From: TMED69 sp036130055 | GTDB taxonomy: Bacteria; Pseudomonadota; Gammaproteobacteria; Ga0077536 | Length of the DNA: 64,000 nucleotides | Reading direction: 5' to 3' | NCBI GenBank assembly: GCA_036130055.1 | Contig: JAYYOR010000027.1 | Span: 155,900 to 219,899 of the forward strand | In this document: piece after piece, positions 1 to 8,613 of the stretch | How the letters are laid out: every line of letters begins with the position of its first letter | How positions within the stretch are numbered: the first letter of the stretch is position 1 | The notes under the pieces: generated by a model | What the model was told of the DNA's origin: nothing | Seen by the model: the letters and a program-made list of their open reading frames with translations, nothing else | The model's database searches: none | Program-made: the position numbers and the translations under genes

Positions 1-62
1 AAAACAGAGATGAGAACCGAGTCACTGCTCGGGAGAACCCAGCAAGTCTTTTTTTCACTTGA
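1..62 (+). CDS. possible 3' end of mgsA (class II glutamine amidotransferase), cut by window start
   Basis: Frame 3 is open from the window edge to a TGA at 60-62 and ends 16 bases before the likely start of the GXGXG-domain gene. In N-methylglutamate synthase clusters the class II amidotransferase subunit normally lies just upstream of that gene, so this may be its C-terminus. Only about 19 codons are visible and no diagnostic motif can be seen. The call rests on position alone. Frame 1 is also open here and runs into the next gene. Confidence 0.3.
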   Translation, partial: NRDENRVTARENPASLFFT

Positions 63-78
63 TAACAATGAAGAAAAG

Positions 79-816
79 ATGTCCCAACCATTTACTTATG
101 AAGTGGATTTTTCAAAATCAGCGGAGATTGATGCGGAAAACCTAAACACAAGACAAATTAATAGCAAAATAAAACACCTTCTGACACAGGGACATGGAAG
201 TATCACAATTAAAAACCCTGGGGCTAAGCATAGTATCGGAGTTGGAATATTAAATAGATTAAATTTGAGAATTGAAGGAAGTCTGGGATATTTTGGGCTA
301 GGTTTACTTGACGGGCCAAACGTCACTGTTGAGGGAAGAGTTGGTTGGTCTTGCGGAGAAAATATGATGTCTGGAACTGTGCTTATTAAAAAAAACGCTG
401 GTTCGACTTTCGGCGCCGCAATTAGAGGGGGCGACTTAGTATGTCGAGGTGATGTTGGGGCTAGGACTGGTATCGACCAAAAAGGCGGAACCATTATCGC
501 AGGTGGAAGCACAGGTGCTTTCTCAGGATTTATGATGCAGCGGGGAAGAATGGTTATACTCGGAGACGCCGGAAATAACTTAGGGGACTCAATGTACGAT
601 GGTACAATTTATGTCGGTGGAACAATCAAAAGCTTAGGAGCTGATGCGGTGGAAGCCGAAGTTACAACGGCAGACGAAAAATGGTTGCTTGAAAAACTAA
701 CCCTTTATGGATTAGCAGATAGGCTCGATTTACCAACAATGAAGAAAGTGGTCTCTGGCAAACAACTATGGAATTACGATAGTCTTGAACCAAGCGAAAA
801 AAAGCTTGTTCTATAA
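79..816 (+). CDS. mgsB: N-methylglutamate synthase subunit B-like (GXGXG domain of glutamate synthase)
   Basis: This protein is almost entirely a glutamate-synthase alpha-subunit C-terminal (GXGXG) beta-helix. Repeated Gly-rich turns run from about residue 60 to 190, for example GSLGYFGLGLLDG, GRVGWSCGENMMSG and GGTIIAGGSTGAFSG. In GltB this domain structurally supports the ammonia channel; as a separate subunit it belongs to the GlxC/MgsB type. The FMN-domain subunit follows 20 bp downstream and four sarcosine-oxidase-like subunits come next, which points to N-methylglutamate synthase (methylamine assimilation) rather than ordinary GOGAT. I place the start at ATG 79, after a GAAGAAAAG stretch. 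An in-frame ATG at 10 would add 23 residues that overlap the presumed upstream gene. Confidence 0.8.
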   Translation: MSQPFTYEVDFSKSAEIDAENLNTRQINSKIKHLLTQGHGSITIKNPGAKHSIGVGILNRLNLRIEGSLGYFGLGLLDGPNVTVEGRVGWSCGENMMSGTVLIKKNAGSTFGAAIRGGDLVCRGDVGARTGIDQKGGTIIAGGSTGAFSGFMMQRGRMVILGDAGNNLGDSMYDGTIYVGGTIKSLGADAVEAEVTTADEKWLLEKLTLYGLADRLDLPTMKKVVSGKQLWNYDSLEPSEKKLVL

Positions 817-836
817 AACAAAAAGGAGCAATACCT

Positions 837-2174
837 ATGGCCGACGATAAGGAAAAATATTTATTAGGAAAAAGTCCTATCTTTACCCCAGATGTCGTGA
901 ACGACATTCATATCAAGTCTGAACTCGGCAGATATCGTATGCGTGGCTTCTCGATGTTTAAAAAAGTGCCGGGATGGGATCAATTAACCTTCATGCCCGG
1001 AACATTAACAAGATTTGTAATAGAGGGGTACAGAGAGAAATGCGAAACTAAAACAATCATTGGTCCGAGAGCAAAACGTCCTATTGAATTAGATATACCT
1101 GTATACATCACCGGCATGAGTTTTGGAGCATTATCCTTTGAGGCCAAAACCGCGCTAGCAAGGGGCGCAACGATGGCAGGTACAGCAACTTGTTCTGGAG
1201 AAGGGGGAATGATCCCAGACGAAAGACGCTTTTCCGAGAAATGGTTCTACCAGTGTATACAATCGAGATATGGCTTCAATCCTCAACATCTAAGATTGGC
1301 CGACGGTTGCGAATTTTTTATTGGACAAGGAGCAAAAGTTGGCCTAGGAGGCCACTTGATGGGTCAAAAAGTTACGGACCAAGTGGCAGAAATGCGTTCG
1401 CTTCCCGCAGGAATAGATCAAAGATCGCCTGCCAGGCATCCAGATTGGTTGGGGCCTGACGACCTGGCACTAAAAATCGAGGAAATAAGAGAGGCAACTA
1501 ATTGGGAGATTCCTATTCAACTAAAACTGGGAGCTGCTAGGGTCTATGACGATGTTCGAATGGCAGCAAAAACCGATCCAGATTCGATATATATAGACGG
1601 TATGGAAGGTGGTACAGCAGCCGGACCACATCTTGCTTCTGAAGAAACAGGAGTTCCAGGAATTGCCGCTATTCGGCAAGCTAGGAGAGCTTTAGATGAC
1701 GTCGGGAAAAGTGGGGAGATAACTCTAGTGTACGCTGGGGGGATCAGGAATGGCGGAGACATTGCCAAAGCCCTAGCACTGGGCGCAGACGCTATTGCTA
1801 TCGGTCACGCGTCAATGATGGCTTTAAACTGTAATAAAGACATCCCGGAAGCAAATTATGAGGAAGAAATGGGAGTTAAAGCCGGAAACTGTTACCATTG
1901 CCATACAGGTAGGTGTCCAGTTGGAATTGCTACCCAAGACCCCAAATTGAGAGAAAGACTTGACCCAGATAAGGCTGCAGAAAGAGTCTATAATTTCCTG
2001 CATACACTAGCCATTGAGTGCCAAATGATGGCTCGGGCGTGCGGAAAAACGAACATACACTCCTTAGAACCTGAGGACTCAGCGGCACTTACGATGGAGG
2101 CGTCAGCAATGGCTCAAGTTCCGCTGGCTGGGACGCAAGTTACAGTGGGAAGACCAGATTTAAACCGATTCTGA
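837..2174 (+). CDS. mgsC: N-methylglutamate synthase subunit C-like (FMN/Fe-S glutamate synthase domain)
   Basis: A 445-residue FMN-binding glutamate synthase domain (TIM barrel). The phosphate-binding part is seen in the IYIDGMEGGTAAGP and YAGGIRNGGDIAKALALGA regions. The [3Fe-4S] cluster cysteines are in GNCYHCHTGRCPVGIATQDP (about residues 350-370). With the GXGXG subunit upstream and a class II amidotransferase it would make N-methylglutamate from methylamine and glutamate (or gamma-glutamylmethylamide). The stop is a genuine TGA, which matters for interpreting in-frame TGA codons elsewhere. AAGGAG lies upstream of the ATG. An ordinary glutamate synthase is the alternative, but the sarcosine-oxidase-type neighbours argue against it. 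Confidence 0.85.
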   Translation: MADDKEKYLLGKSPIFTPDVVNDIHIKSELGRYRMRGFSMFKKVPGWDQLTFMPGTLTRFVIEGYREKCETKTIIGPRAKRPIELDIPVYITGMSFGALSFEAKTALARGATMAGTATCSGEGGMIPDERRFSEKWFYQCIQSRYGFNPQHLRLADGCEFFIGQGAKVGLGGHLMGQKVTDQVAEMRSLPAGIDQRSPARHPDWLGPDDLALKIEEIREATNWEIPIQLKLGAARVYDDVRMAAKTDPDSIYIDGMEGGTAAGPHLASEETGVPGIAAIRQARRALDDVGKSGEITLVYAGGIRNGGDIAKALALGADAIAIGHASMMALNCNKDIPEANYEEEMGVKAGNCYHCHTGRCPVGIATQDPKLRERLDPDKAAERVYNFLHTLAIECQMMARACGKTNIHSLEPEDSAALTMEASAMAQVPLAGTQVTVGRPDLNRF

Positions 2175-2205
2175 TTAGTATCGAATACACTGAATGGAGA
2201 ACGTA

Positions 2206-2598
2206 ATGAGTGAAAAAAAAGATATTGACCACTACCTAAAATCAGATGGTGTCGACTCTGAGCGAGAGAAAATGATCGGTCAAACAATCGGGTATCGTTA
2301 TGATGTGAACTTGTTGCCAGACCTCTCAAAGCTAACACCATTCTTGAAAAAATATCTAGACTTCATGGGTTGGAAAGACTTGAACTGGTTAGAAGACATC
2401 CACATGGGGTATGAAGAAGGGCGTGCAGCGGTCTTTGACCGAAATATTAACGGATGGGTGACTGTTCCACCCGACCTAAAGCTGCCAGATAATCAACAAG
2501 AAAGAGATATGATTGCAAGAGAACTACTAGTAAAATTTCAAATGTCTGATAATCACCCTCTAGTAGCACTTAGAACAGCATATGGAAAATTCGACTAA
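2206..2598 (+). CDS. unknown protein inside the methylamine cluster
   Basis: A 130-residue acidic, soluble protein that I do not recognise. It has no signal peptide, no transmembrane segment and no cysteine. The middle is aromatic and acidic (LDFMGWKDLNWLEDIHMGYEEG), and the C-terminal half has NNQ/ERDMIAREL-like helices. The start is ATG 2206, because GGAG at 2196-2199 is correctly spaced for it; ATG 2194 lies upstream of that SD. It sits between the synthase (mgsBC) and dehydrogenase (mgdABCD) genes in the same direction with short gaps, so co-transcription and a role in the N-methylglutamate pathway are likely. This role is inferred from position only. Confidence 0.75.
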   Translation: MSEKKDIDHYLKSDGVDSEREKMIGQTIGYRYDVNLLPDLSKLTPFLKKYLDFMGWKDLNWLEDIHMGYEEGRAAVFDRNINGWVTVPPDLKLPDNQQERDMIARELLVKFQMSDNHPLVALRTAYGKFD

Positions 2599-2623
2599 AA
2601 TTTTTTGATCCTTTATTTAAGAA

Positions 2624-3865
2624 ATGTCTATTAGATTATTAAAGTACGGGTTCATTGATAACCACGCGGAAGAGCGTTGGTTCAACCCAGCAAAAGAACT
2701 TCAAGATTCATACGACGTTGTTATAATCGGAGCGGGAGGTCATGGCTTAGCTTGTGCTTATTATCTTTCTCATTACCATGACGTTAGAAAAGTTGCTGTT
2801 TTAGAAAAAAATTATATAGGCGCCGGCAACACTGGTAGAAACACAACCATCATTAGATCAAATTATCTGACAGAGGAAGGAGTTAAATTCTACGGTGAGA
2901 GTGTTCGTCTTTTTAACCAACTGTCAGAAGAATTAGAAACTAATATTTTTTTCTCAGAAAGAGGACACTTTACTCTTGCGCACAGTGACGCTACTTTAAG
3001 GACTGCAAGATGGCGGGCAGAAGTTAACAAACACTACGGAATAGAAAGTAGCGTTGTCGGGCCATCCGAGGTTAAAACAGCTTGCCCGGAAATCGACCTG
3101 AGTTGTGGGGGCAACCATCCTATTGAAGGAGCACTTTTTCATGCTCCAGGGGCAGTTGCGAGACATGACGCAGTAGCTTGGGGGTATGCAAAGAAAGCTT
3201 GCCAACAAGGAGTAGAAATCCACCAGCACACCGAGGTTGAAGGGATTAATATCGAAAACAATAAAATTACTTCAGTCCAAACCAATAGAGGCTTAATCAA
3301 GACCGATACCGTTCTTTCTGCTGTCGCAGGAGCTACCCCGACTATACTAAATATGGTCGGCCTCGATTCCCCAATCGATATTTATCCTCTTCAGGCTTGC
3401 GTGACTGAACCTATGAAACCATGGTTAGACACTATAATCGTTTCTGGTAGCCTTCATATCTATGTAAGTCAAAGCTCGAGAGGTGAATTAGTTATGGGTG
3501 CTTCAGTAGATCCGGTCGAACAACATAACACCAAATCCAGTTTTGAATTTGTATCTGGTATGTGCGATCAAATTCTGGACTTGTTCCCCTTCTTAAGCAC
3601 CGTAAAAATAAATAGGCAATGGGCAGGCATGGCGGACATGACACCAGATTTTGCTCCTATTATGGGCACGACTCCAGTCGATGGTTTTTTTCTTGATTCG
3701 GGCTGGGGTACCTGGGGGTTTAAAGCGACGCCTGTTAGCGGTAAATCTTTGGATAATTCAACCGATAAAAATAAAAACGACCCTCTTATTAGCGGCTTTA
3801 ATCTTAGCAGATTTAAGGACTTTAAACTCGTAGGTGAAAAAGGAGCCGCGTCCGTAGGACATTAG
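2624..3865 (+). CDS. mgdA: N-methylglutamate dehydrogenase subunit A / sarcosine oxidase beta-like flavoprotein
   Basis: A 413-residue DAO-family flavoprotein. The dinucleotide-binding motif VVIIGAGGHGLACAYYL is at about residues 31-47, followed by the ribose-binding acidic strand VAVLEK. The C-terminal FAD loop DSGWGTWGFKATPVSGK is typical of SoxB-type subunits. SoxB homologues carry the amine-oxidising active site of the heterotetrameric sarcosine oxidase or N-methylglutamate dehydrogenase. The order B-D-A-G with the glutamate-synthase-like genes upstream favours N-methylglutamate as substrate, giving glutamate plus a C1 unit. Sarcosine or dimethylglycine oxidation is the main alternative and cannot be excluded from sequence. 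Confidence 0.85.
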   Translation: MSIRLLKYGFIDNHAEERWFNPAKELQDSYDVVIIGAGGHGLACAYYLSHYHDVRKVAVLEKNYIGAGNTGRNTTIIRSNYLTEEGVKFYGESVRLFNQLSEELETNIFFSERGHFTLAHSDATLRTARWRAEVNKHYGIESSVVGPSEVKTACPEIDLSCGGNHPIEGALFHAPGAVARHDAVAWGYAKKACQQGVEIHQHTEVEGINIENNKITSVQTNRGLIKTDTVLSAVAGATPTILNMVGLDSPIDIYPLQACVTEPMKPWLDTIIVSGSLHIYVSQSSRGELVMGASVDPVEQHNTKSSFEFVSGMCDQILDLFPFLSTVKINRQWAGMADMTPDFAPIMGTTPVDGFFLDSGWGTWGFKATPVSGKSLDNSTDKNKNDPLISGFNLSRFKDFKLVGEKGAASVGH

Positions 3866-3875
3866 TATATTAAAA

Positions 3876-4112
3876 ATGAAATACTTAGACTGTCCAATTA
3901 TAGGGGAAAGACCCATTTCTGAATTTATTTATGGGGGCTCGATAGACCCAGAACCATCTAACTTTGATGGTTCTGCAGGATGGTGGGCTTATCATCAAGA
4001 TAGCCGACCACTCACGCGGAAAGAGTGGTGGTACCATCAACCTACCCAGACGTGGTTCAGAGTTAAGCGAGATACAGAAGCTAATATCATTCTCTCAATC
4101 GAGGAAAATTGA
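3876..4112 (+). CDS. mgdB: N-methylglutamate dehydrogenase subunit B / sarcosine oxidase delta-like
   Basis: A 78-residue SoxD-type delta subunit, recognised by the CP..GERPISEF.YGG N-terminus and the WWYH..tqtWF.v.RDT C-terminal half. SoxD of sarcosine oxidase binds zinc through two N-terminal cysteines (CPxC) and a C-terminal H-x3-C. Here only the first cysteine (residue 6) and the histidine are present: the second cysteine is isoleucine and the HxxxC cysteine is missing. The zinc site therefore looks lost or remodelled. The stop TGA overlaps the next ATG by one base (TGATG), implying translational coupling to mgdC. Confidence 0.82.
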   Translation: MKYLDCPIIGERPISEFIYGGSIDPEPSNFDGSAGWWAYHQDSRPLTRKEWWYHQPTQTWFRVKRDTEANIILSIEEN

Positions 4113-6964
4113 TGGCTAGACGACTACCCCATAAAAGTTCCGAATGGATAGACCGTTCCAATAGAATAAAATTCAGATTCGAAAACAAAGAAATAATGGC
4201 TTTTAAAGGCGATTCTATAACCAGCGCTTTGATTGCTAATGGGGAAAAAATACTTGGAAGAAGTTTCAAATACCATAGACCAAGAGGATTTGTTTCACTG
4301 GCTAATCATGACGCAAACGTCATGCTTCAATCGGAAGATAGCACTAATATTAGAGCCGACGTGACGTTAGCAAAAAACAGCCAAGGAGATTTAAGATCAA
4401 TCAACACTTTTGGTGGAGTCAGACATGATTTAACCAAAATACTTGGGCTGTTCGCGCCTGTATTACCCGTTGGTTTTTATTATAAAGCTTTTTTTAAACC
4501 TGCTTTTTTGTGGCCATATTGGGAAAAACTTATCAGAAAACTAGCTGGACTTGGAGAGGTTAAACCCAGTTACGACAAAAAGAGATATCCATCACAAACA
4601 CTGTTTTGCGATATCCTAATCATCGGGGGCGGTGCTGCGGGGACGGCAGCAGCTGCTCACTTTTCTAAAAGTAATTTCAAAGTAATTATGGCTGATGAAA
4701 ATTTTAAATTAGGCGGCTCCTCGAGTTTTGACGCAGAAGAGGCGCTAAAAGATATCGAGTCTAATATTGAACAACTCAATACACCGAATATCACTTGCCT
4801 AACTCAGCACTTTGCTAGTGGATATTACGATGATAAAACGGTGATTTTAGAAGGGCCTAAAGGTTGTAAACAAGTGTGTGCAAAAGCAATCATTTTAGCT
4901 TCAGGGGCGTATGAGCAACCTGCTGTCTTCAGAAACAATGACTTACCATGTGTAGTTTTGGGTTCATCCGTAGCCAGACTCGCTCACAGATACTCAATTG
5001 ATCCTTTTGAAAAATCAATAGCGTTAGTTGGAAACAACATCGGTTTTCGACGTCTTCTCAAGCTAAAATCTATCGGTATAAATATAGGATGTATTTTACA
5101 ACTATCGGGCTTTGAGACAAAAGAGTCAACAAGAAAACAAGCAGAATCAATGGGAATTGAGGTAGTAAACGAGGTAATTCCGATTGAAGCGATTTCAAAA
5201 GGTGAATGCTTAAGCTCATTTGTTTATCGCACCGTTAATGATCCATCCTCCAAAGTGATTGACTGCGATGGCTTAATTATGAGCGTAGGATGGTCTCCTG
5301 CTTCGAACCTACTAGTACAGGCAGGTGGAAAACTAAAGTATGTTGAGGAAATTAACCAATTAGTCCCCGATAAACTACCAAGTGGAGTGTTTGTTGCAGG
5401 TATGATACGCGGAATCTATGATTTGGAAAAAAGAGTTCGTGATGGCAAACAAGCTGCAGAAGCTTGTGAAGCCTATTTAGAAAAAAGAAATGCTCCAAAC
5501 GCGATTCAGGAGGACTACGAAAACCAAAGTCACCCGTATCCTATTTATTCTCATCCCAAGGGAAATGAGTTTGTTGACCTGGACGAGGACTTAAAACTAA
5601 AAGATCTGGTAACTGGAATGAAAGAGGGGTTTGATTCAATCGAGCTACTCAAAAGATACAGCACGATTGGAATGGGACCAAGCCAAGGGAAGATTTCAAA
5701 CCTGAATGGAATCAGAATCGTCGCAGACTTTAATAATCTCCCGGTGGGAAATATAGGTACTGTAACTCCAAGACCTTTTGTCTATCCAGTACCTATTGGA
5801 AAACTGGCAGGCAGACGAATTCGGAGAGAAAGAAGAACAAGCCTTGATCAATTTCATACAGAAAAGTTGGCTGATATAAAAGAAAATGGAATATGGAGAC
5901 GTCCTATGGCGTATGGTGGCTTTGCCTCCAGAGAAAATATCGCGAGGGAGTATTCTGTAGTAAGAAATGCAGTAGGTATTATTGATGTGTCTACCCTGGG
6001 TAAAATAGAGCTATTGGGACCTGACGCTAGAAATCTTTTAGAGTACGCATACACTTGCAAATTCGACAAGTTAAAAGTAGGAATGACTCGGTATATTTTT
6101 ATGGTTGACGCCGGAGGAACGCTTGTTGATGACGGGGTCGCGGCCAAACTTGGTGAGGACCATTTTTACATTACTGCAACCAGTAGCCATTCGCAGACAG
6201 TGCTAAGACTACTTGAACTATTCAAGATGCAGCTGCAGCTCGATGTGACCATTTGGGATCATACTGGTCAAGTTGGTGCTATCAACCTTGCGGGACCTTC
6301 CTCAAAAAAAGTTCTCACGGATGTGGTTGATATTCCACTAGATGCTGATAGTTTTCCCTATCTGGGCTATCGAGAAGCAGAGGTTTGTGGAATTACCTCG
6401 AGAATTATGCGGGTAGGTTTTGTGGGAGAGTTGGGCTACGAAATACATATGCCTACAAACAGTCTGATTAAGGTTTGGAATGGTCTGCTTGACGTAGGCT
6501 CAAGCAGACAAATTATGCCTTTTGGAGTAGAGGCACAAAGATTACTTCGTTTAGAGAAAGGGCATTTAATTTTTGGCCAAGATACTGACGGCAACACTAA
6601 CCCTTTTGAGGTAAATCTTGGATGGGGCGTCAACCTTAAAAAAGAACGATTTTATGGCCGGAATAGCTTAAAAGTTCTCAAACAAAACATTACTAGAAAA
6701 TTAGTCGGTTTCGAAATGGATGACTTGAGAGGACTAGAAATCAAAGAGAATAACCTTACTATAGACCAAAACACGATAACAGGTAGAGTTACAAGTATAA
6801 ATTTCAGCCCGACACTAAAAAAAATAATTGGTCTAGCAATGATAGACGCTCCCTACCTAGAAAAAGATTCAATCCATATTAGACTTGATGATGGATCAAG
6901 TTTAGAAGCTCTGATTGTTCCTGCTAGCTTCTATGATCCAGAAAATGAAAGGCAGAAAATATGA
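4112..6964 (+). CDS. mgdC: N-methylglutamate dehydrogenase subunit C / sarcosine oxidase alpha-like
   Basis: A 950-residue SoxA-type subunit. The N-terminal 2Fe-2S-ferredoxin-like fold covers about residues 20-105 (GDSITSALIANG, RSFKYHRPRGFVS). A Rossmann dinucleotide-binding domain starts at about 167 (DILIIGGGAAGTAAAAHF). The C-terminal half is an aminomethyltransferase (GcvT-like) domain from about 590, expected to bind tetrahydrofolate and take the released formaldehyde as methylene-THF. The start is ATG 4112, overlapping the mgdB stop; the TTG three bases upstream is less likely. The 3' end overlaps mgdD as ATGA. Length and domain order are normal for the family. Confidence 0.88.
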   Translation: MARRLPHKSSEWIDRSNRIKFRFENKEIMAFKGDSITSALIANGEKILGRSFKYHRPRGFVSLANHDANVMLQSEDSTNIRADVTLAKNSQGDLRSINTFGGVRHDLTKILGLFAPVLPVGFYYKAFFKPAFLWPYWEKLIRKLAGLGEVKPSYDKKRYPSQTLFCDILIIGGGAAGTAAAAHFSKSNFKVIMADENFKLGGSSSFDAEEALKDIESNIEQLNTPNITCLTQHFASGYYDDKTVILEGPKGCKQVCAKAIILASGAYEQPAVFRNNDLPCVVLGSSVARLAHRYSIDPFEKSIALVGNNIGFRRLLKLKSIGINIGCILQLSGFETKESTRKQAESMGIEVVNEVIPIEAISKGECLSSFVYRTVNDPSSKVIDCDGLIMSVGWSPASNLLVQAGGKLKYVEEINQLVPDKLPSGVFVAGMIRGIYDLEKRVRDGKQAAEACEAYLEKRNAPNAIQEDYENQSHPYPIYSHPKGNEFVDLDEDLKLKDLVTGMKEGFDSIELLKRYSTIGMGPSQGKISNLNGIRIVADFNNLPVGNIGTVTPRPFVYPVPIGKLAGRRIRRERRTSLDQFHTEKLADIKENGIWRRPMAYGGFASRENIAREYSVVRNAVGIIDVSTLGKIELLGPDARNLLEYAYTCKFDKLKVGMTRYIFMVDAGGTLVDDGVAAKLGEDHFYITATSSHSQTVLRLLELFKMQLQLDVTIWDHTGQVGAINLAGPSSKKVLTDVVDIPLDADSFPYLGYREAEVCGITSRIMRVGFVGELGYEIHMPTNSLIKVWNGLLDVGSSRQIMPFGVEAQRLLRLEKGHLIFGQDTDGNTNPFEVNLGWGVNLKKERFYGRNSLKVLKQNITRKLVGFEMDDLRGLEIKENNLTIDQNTITGRVTSINFSPTLKKIIGLAMIDAPYLEKDSIHIRLDDGSSLEALIVPASFYDPENERQKI

Positions 6965-7620
6965 ACGAAGTCGCAAATAGCAATAGTCCTCTGCAAGCTT
7001 TTTTTGACGAATCAATAAGCGAAATAAAAATATTTCAATCTTGTGAAGTCAGCGCACTAAAAAAACCGATCAAGGCCAAAGAAGATGATAGTTACATATT
7101 TGATTTATCGTGCATAAAAAAATTTGCTGTAGTTGGTAAAGAAGCTCGAATCGTTGTTGAAAAATACTTCGAGATTAGTCCTATTAACTTATTTCAATGG
7201 ACCTCTGTTGGTAGTGGTGGATTAATTTGTTTGGCTAAGGATAAGATTGTCTTGGTTAATTCATATGACGGCTCCCTGATCGATGGCTTTACAAACGCTA
7301 TCCCATCGGACCCAAAAAAGCATATCGTACAAAGAGCAGATTATAGTGAAATTGCACTTTCGGGACCCCTAGCATCAGTAATTTTAGAAGAACTCGTACC
7401 AGTTCCTAGTTCAGCTTGGTCTCAGACGGGCCTTTTATGCAGCTCATTAGCCGGCGCCAATGTTATTTTGCGTAAAGTAAATAATCAGCCCAATCACTTG
7501 CGATGTATAATTCAGCCAGCTGACACCCATTATGTCTTAAAAGCAATGATGGAAATAAACCGCGAGTTGAATGGTCACCTCGGCTGCATATTCAGCTATC
7601 TAAATACATTCCAACCTTAA
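6961..7620 (+). CDS. mgdD: N-methylglutamate dehydrogenase subunit D / sarcosine oxidase gamma-like
   Basis: A 219-residue SoxG-type gamma subunit, the last gene of the cluster, starting within the mgdC stop (ATGA). These subunits resemble the GcvT fold and pack in the heterotetramer without a known active site. Family features seen are the central hydrophobic core, the ...RADYSEIALSGPLASVILEELVP segment and the C-terminal DTHYVLKAMMEINREL helix. Assignment depends strongly on gene order. The convergent gene ends 8 bp away, and no clear hairpin terminator lies between. Confidence 0.75.
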   Translation: MNEVANSNSPLQAFFDESISEIKIFQSCEVSALKKPIKAKEDDSYIFDLSCIKKFAVVGKEARIVVEKYFEISPINLFQWTSVGSGGLICLAKDKIVLVNSYDGSLIDGFTNAIPSDPKKHIVQRADYSEIALSGPLASVILEELVPVPSSAWSQTGLLCSSLAGANVILRKVNNQPNHLRCIIQPADTHYVLKAMMEINRELNGHLGCIFSYLNTFQP

Positions 7621-7628
7621 TCACTCCC

Positions 7629-8123
7629 TTATTCCTGACACCAACGTAATTCTTTAAAACAAAACCTTTGATTCAAAAGGCGTAAACTGTCATTCTCGAT
7701 TAACTCAACTCTTCTTATAATCTCATTGTCTTTCCGTTCAATTTTGAGAACTCTCGAAATATGATTGTTAGTATTCGGCTGAACATTTTCTTTCAGCTCA
7801 AACAATTGAAAATTCCTCCAAGAAAAGATTTTTATATTTTGTAGTGTATTTCTAAACAATAATATAACTTCAAAATTCCCGTTCATATCTATATCGTCTA
7901 CAAAAAATTCCTTGATTGAGCCCTCATAAGTGAGCATTAATTTGGATAAAGGCAAATCCTTCTGATAAACAGAGAGCACTAATTGATTCCCCTCTGCATT
8001 GGTAGTAGGTGGAACTGATAAAATTATTTGATAATTCTCATAATTATAAGTAATTGTGTTGGATTGAGAGAAGCCAAACAAAGGACAAAATAGTAAAAAA
8101 ACATAATAAGTGAGAAAACGCAT
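7629..8123 (-). CDS. unknown exported protein
   Basis: A 164-residue protein with a clear N-terminal signal peptide (MRFLTYYVFLLFCPLFGFSQS, likely cut after FSQ or QS). The mature part is beta-rich. A VDDIDMNGNFEVILLFR stretch resembles the D-x-N/D-G-x-x-E calcium-binding turns of VCBS/FG-GAP-like periplasmic proteins. Two cysteines near the end (FCFKELRWC) could form a disulfide. I do not recognise a named family. It is divergent from groES, with promoters in the 158-bp gap. Confidence 0.65.
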   Translation of the reverse strand: MRFLTYYVFLLFCPLFGFSQSNTITYNYENYQIILSVPPTTNAEGNQLVLSVYQKDLPLSKLMLTYEGSIKEFFVDDIDMNGNFEVILLFRNTLQNIKIFSWRNFQLFELKENVQPNTNNHISRVLKIERKDNEIIRRVELIENDSLRLLNQRFCFKELRWCQE

Positions 8124-8154
8124 TATTTCGCCAAAAATTTAATTATAAACACTC

Positions 8155-8183
8155 TTGACACATCGTTCATAAAATATTATTGT
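8155..8183 (+). promoter_or_regulatory. sigma-70-type promoter of groES-groEL
   Basis: A perfect -35 TTGACA (8155-8160) is followed after 17 bp by TATTGT (8178-8183) as the -10. The CIRCE operator begins at the last base of the -10, which is the expected geometry for HrcA repression. An alternative -10, TATTAT at 8175-8180, has too short a spacer (14 bp). No sigma-32-type promoter was recognised here. Confidence 0.6.
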
Positions 8184-8209
8184 TAGCACCACTCCGTCGT
8201 GAGTGCTAA
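8183..8209 (+). promoter_or_regulatory. CIRCE operator (HrcA binding site)
   Basis: Inverted repeat TTAGCACCA-N9-GAGTGCTAA. The right half is the exact CIRCE half-site and the left half matches 7 of 9 positions of TTAGCACTC. The spacer is exactly 9 bp. CIRCE is the binding site of the HrcA repressor and commonly controls groESL. It lies 73 bp before groES and overlaps the -10. The hrcA gene is not in this window. Confidence 0.88.
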
Positions 8210-8281
8210 TATTGAGATTCATAAATCAGAGCTCAATAAATTAAATTAACGATTTGATGGATTAATTGGAGAATCAAACAA

Positions 8282-8572
8282 ATGAAAATTCGACCTCTTC
8301 ACGATAGACTAATCGTGCGAAGATGGGATGAAGAAAAGACATCCCCAGGCGGTATAGTAATACCAGACTCAGCAACAGAAAAACCGGCAAAAGGCGAAGT
8401 TGTTTCTGTAGGAAACGGAAAAATACTTGATAGTGGCGAAGTTCGTCCATTAGATGTAAAAGCCGGCGACAAAATCCTATTTGGCAAATACTCTGGAACC
8501 GAAGTCAAAGTTGATGATGAGGAGTTATTAGTCATGCGCGAAGACGATGTAATGGCAGTCTTCGAAGGTTAA
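8282..8572 (+). CDS. groS: co-chaperonin GroES
   Basis: A 96-residue Cpn10, the usual length. The N-terminus MKIRPLHDRLIVRR, the mobile loop (EEKTSPGGIVIPDSATEKPAKG, residues about 17-38) and the C-terminal LVMREDDVMAVFEG strand are all canonical. It caps the GroEL ring and binds through the mobile-loop GGIVIP. GGAG lies upstream of the ATG. It is the first gene of a two-gene operon with groEL 41 bp downstream, under CIRCE control. Confidence 0.98.
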   Translation: MKIRPLHDRLIVRRWDEEKTSPGGIVIPDSATEKPAKGEVVSVGNGKILDSGEVRPLDVKAGDKILFGKYSGTEVKVDDEELLVMREDDVMAVFEG

Positions 8573-8613
8573 AAATAAAACATTAAATAAGATAAGAACT
8601 GGAGTAAATACAA

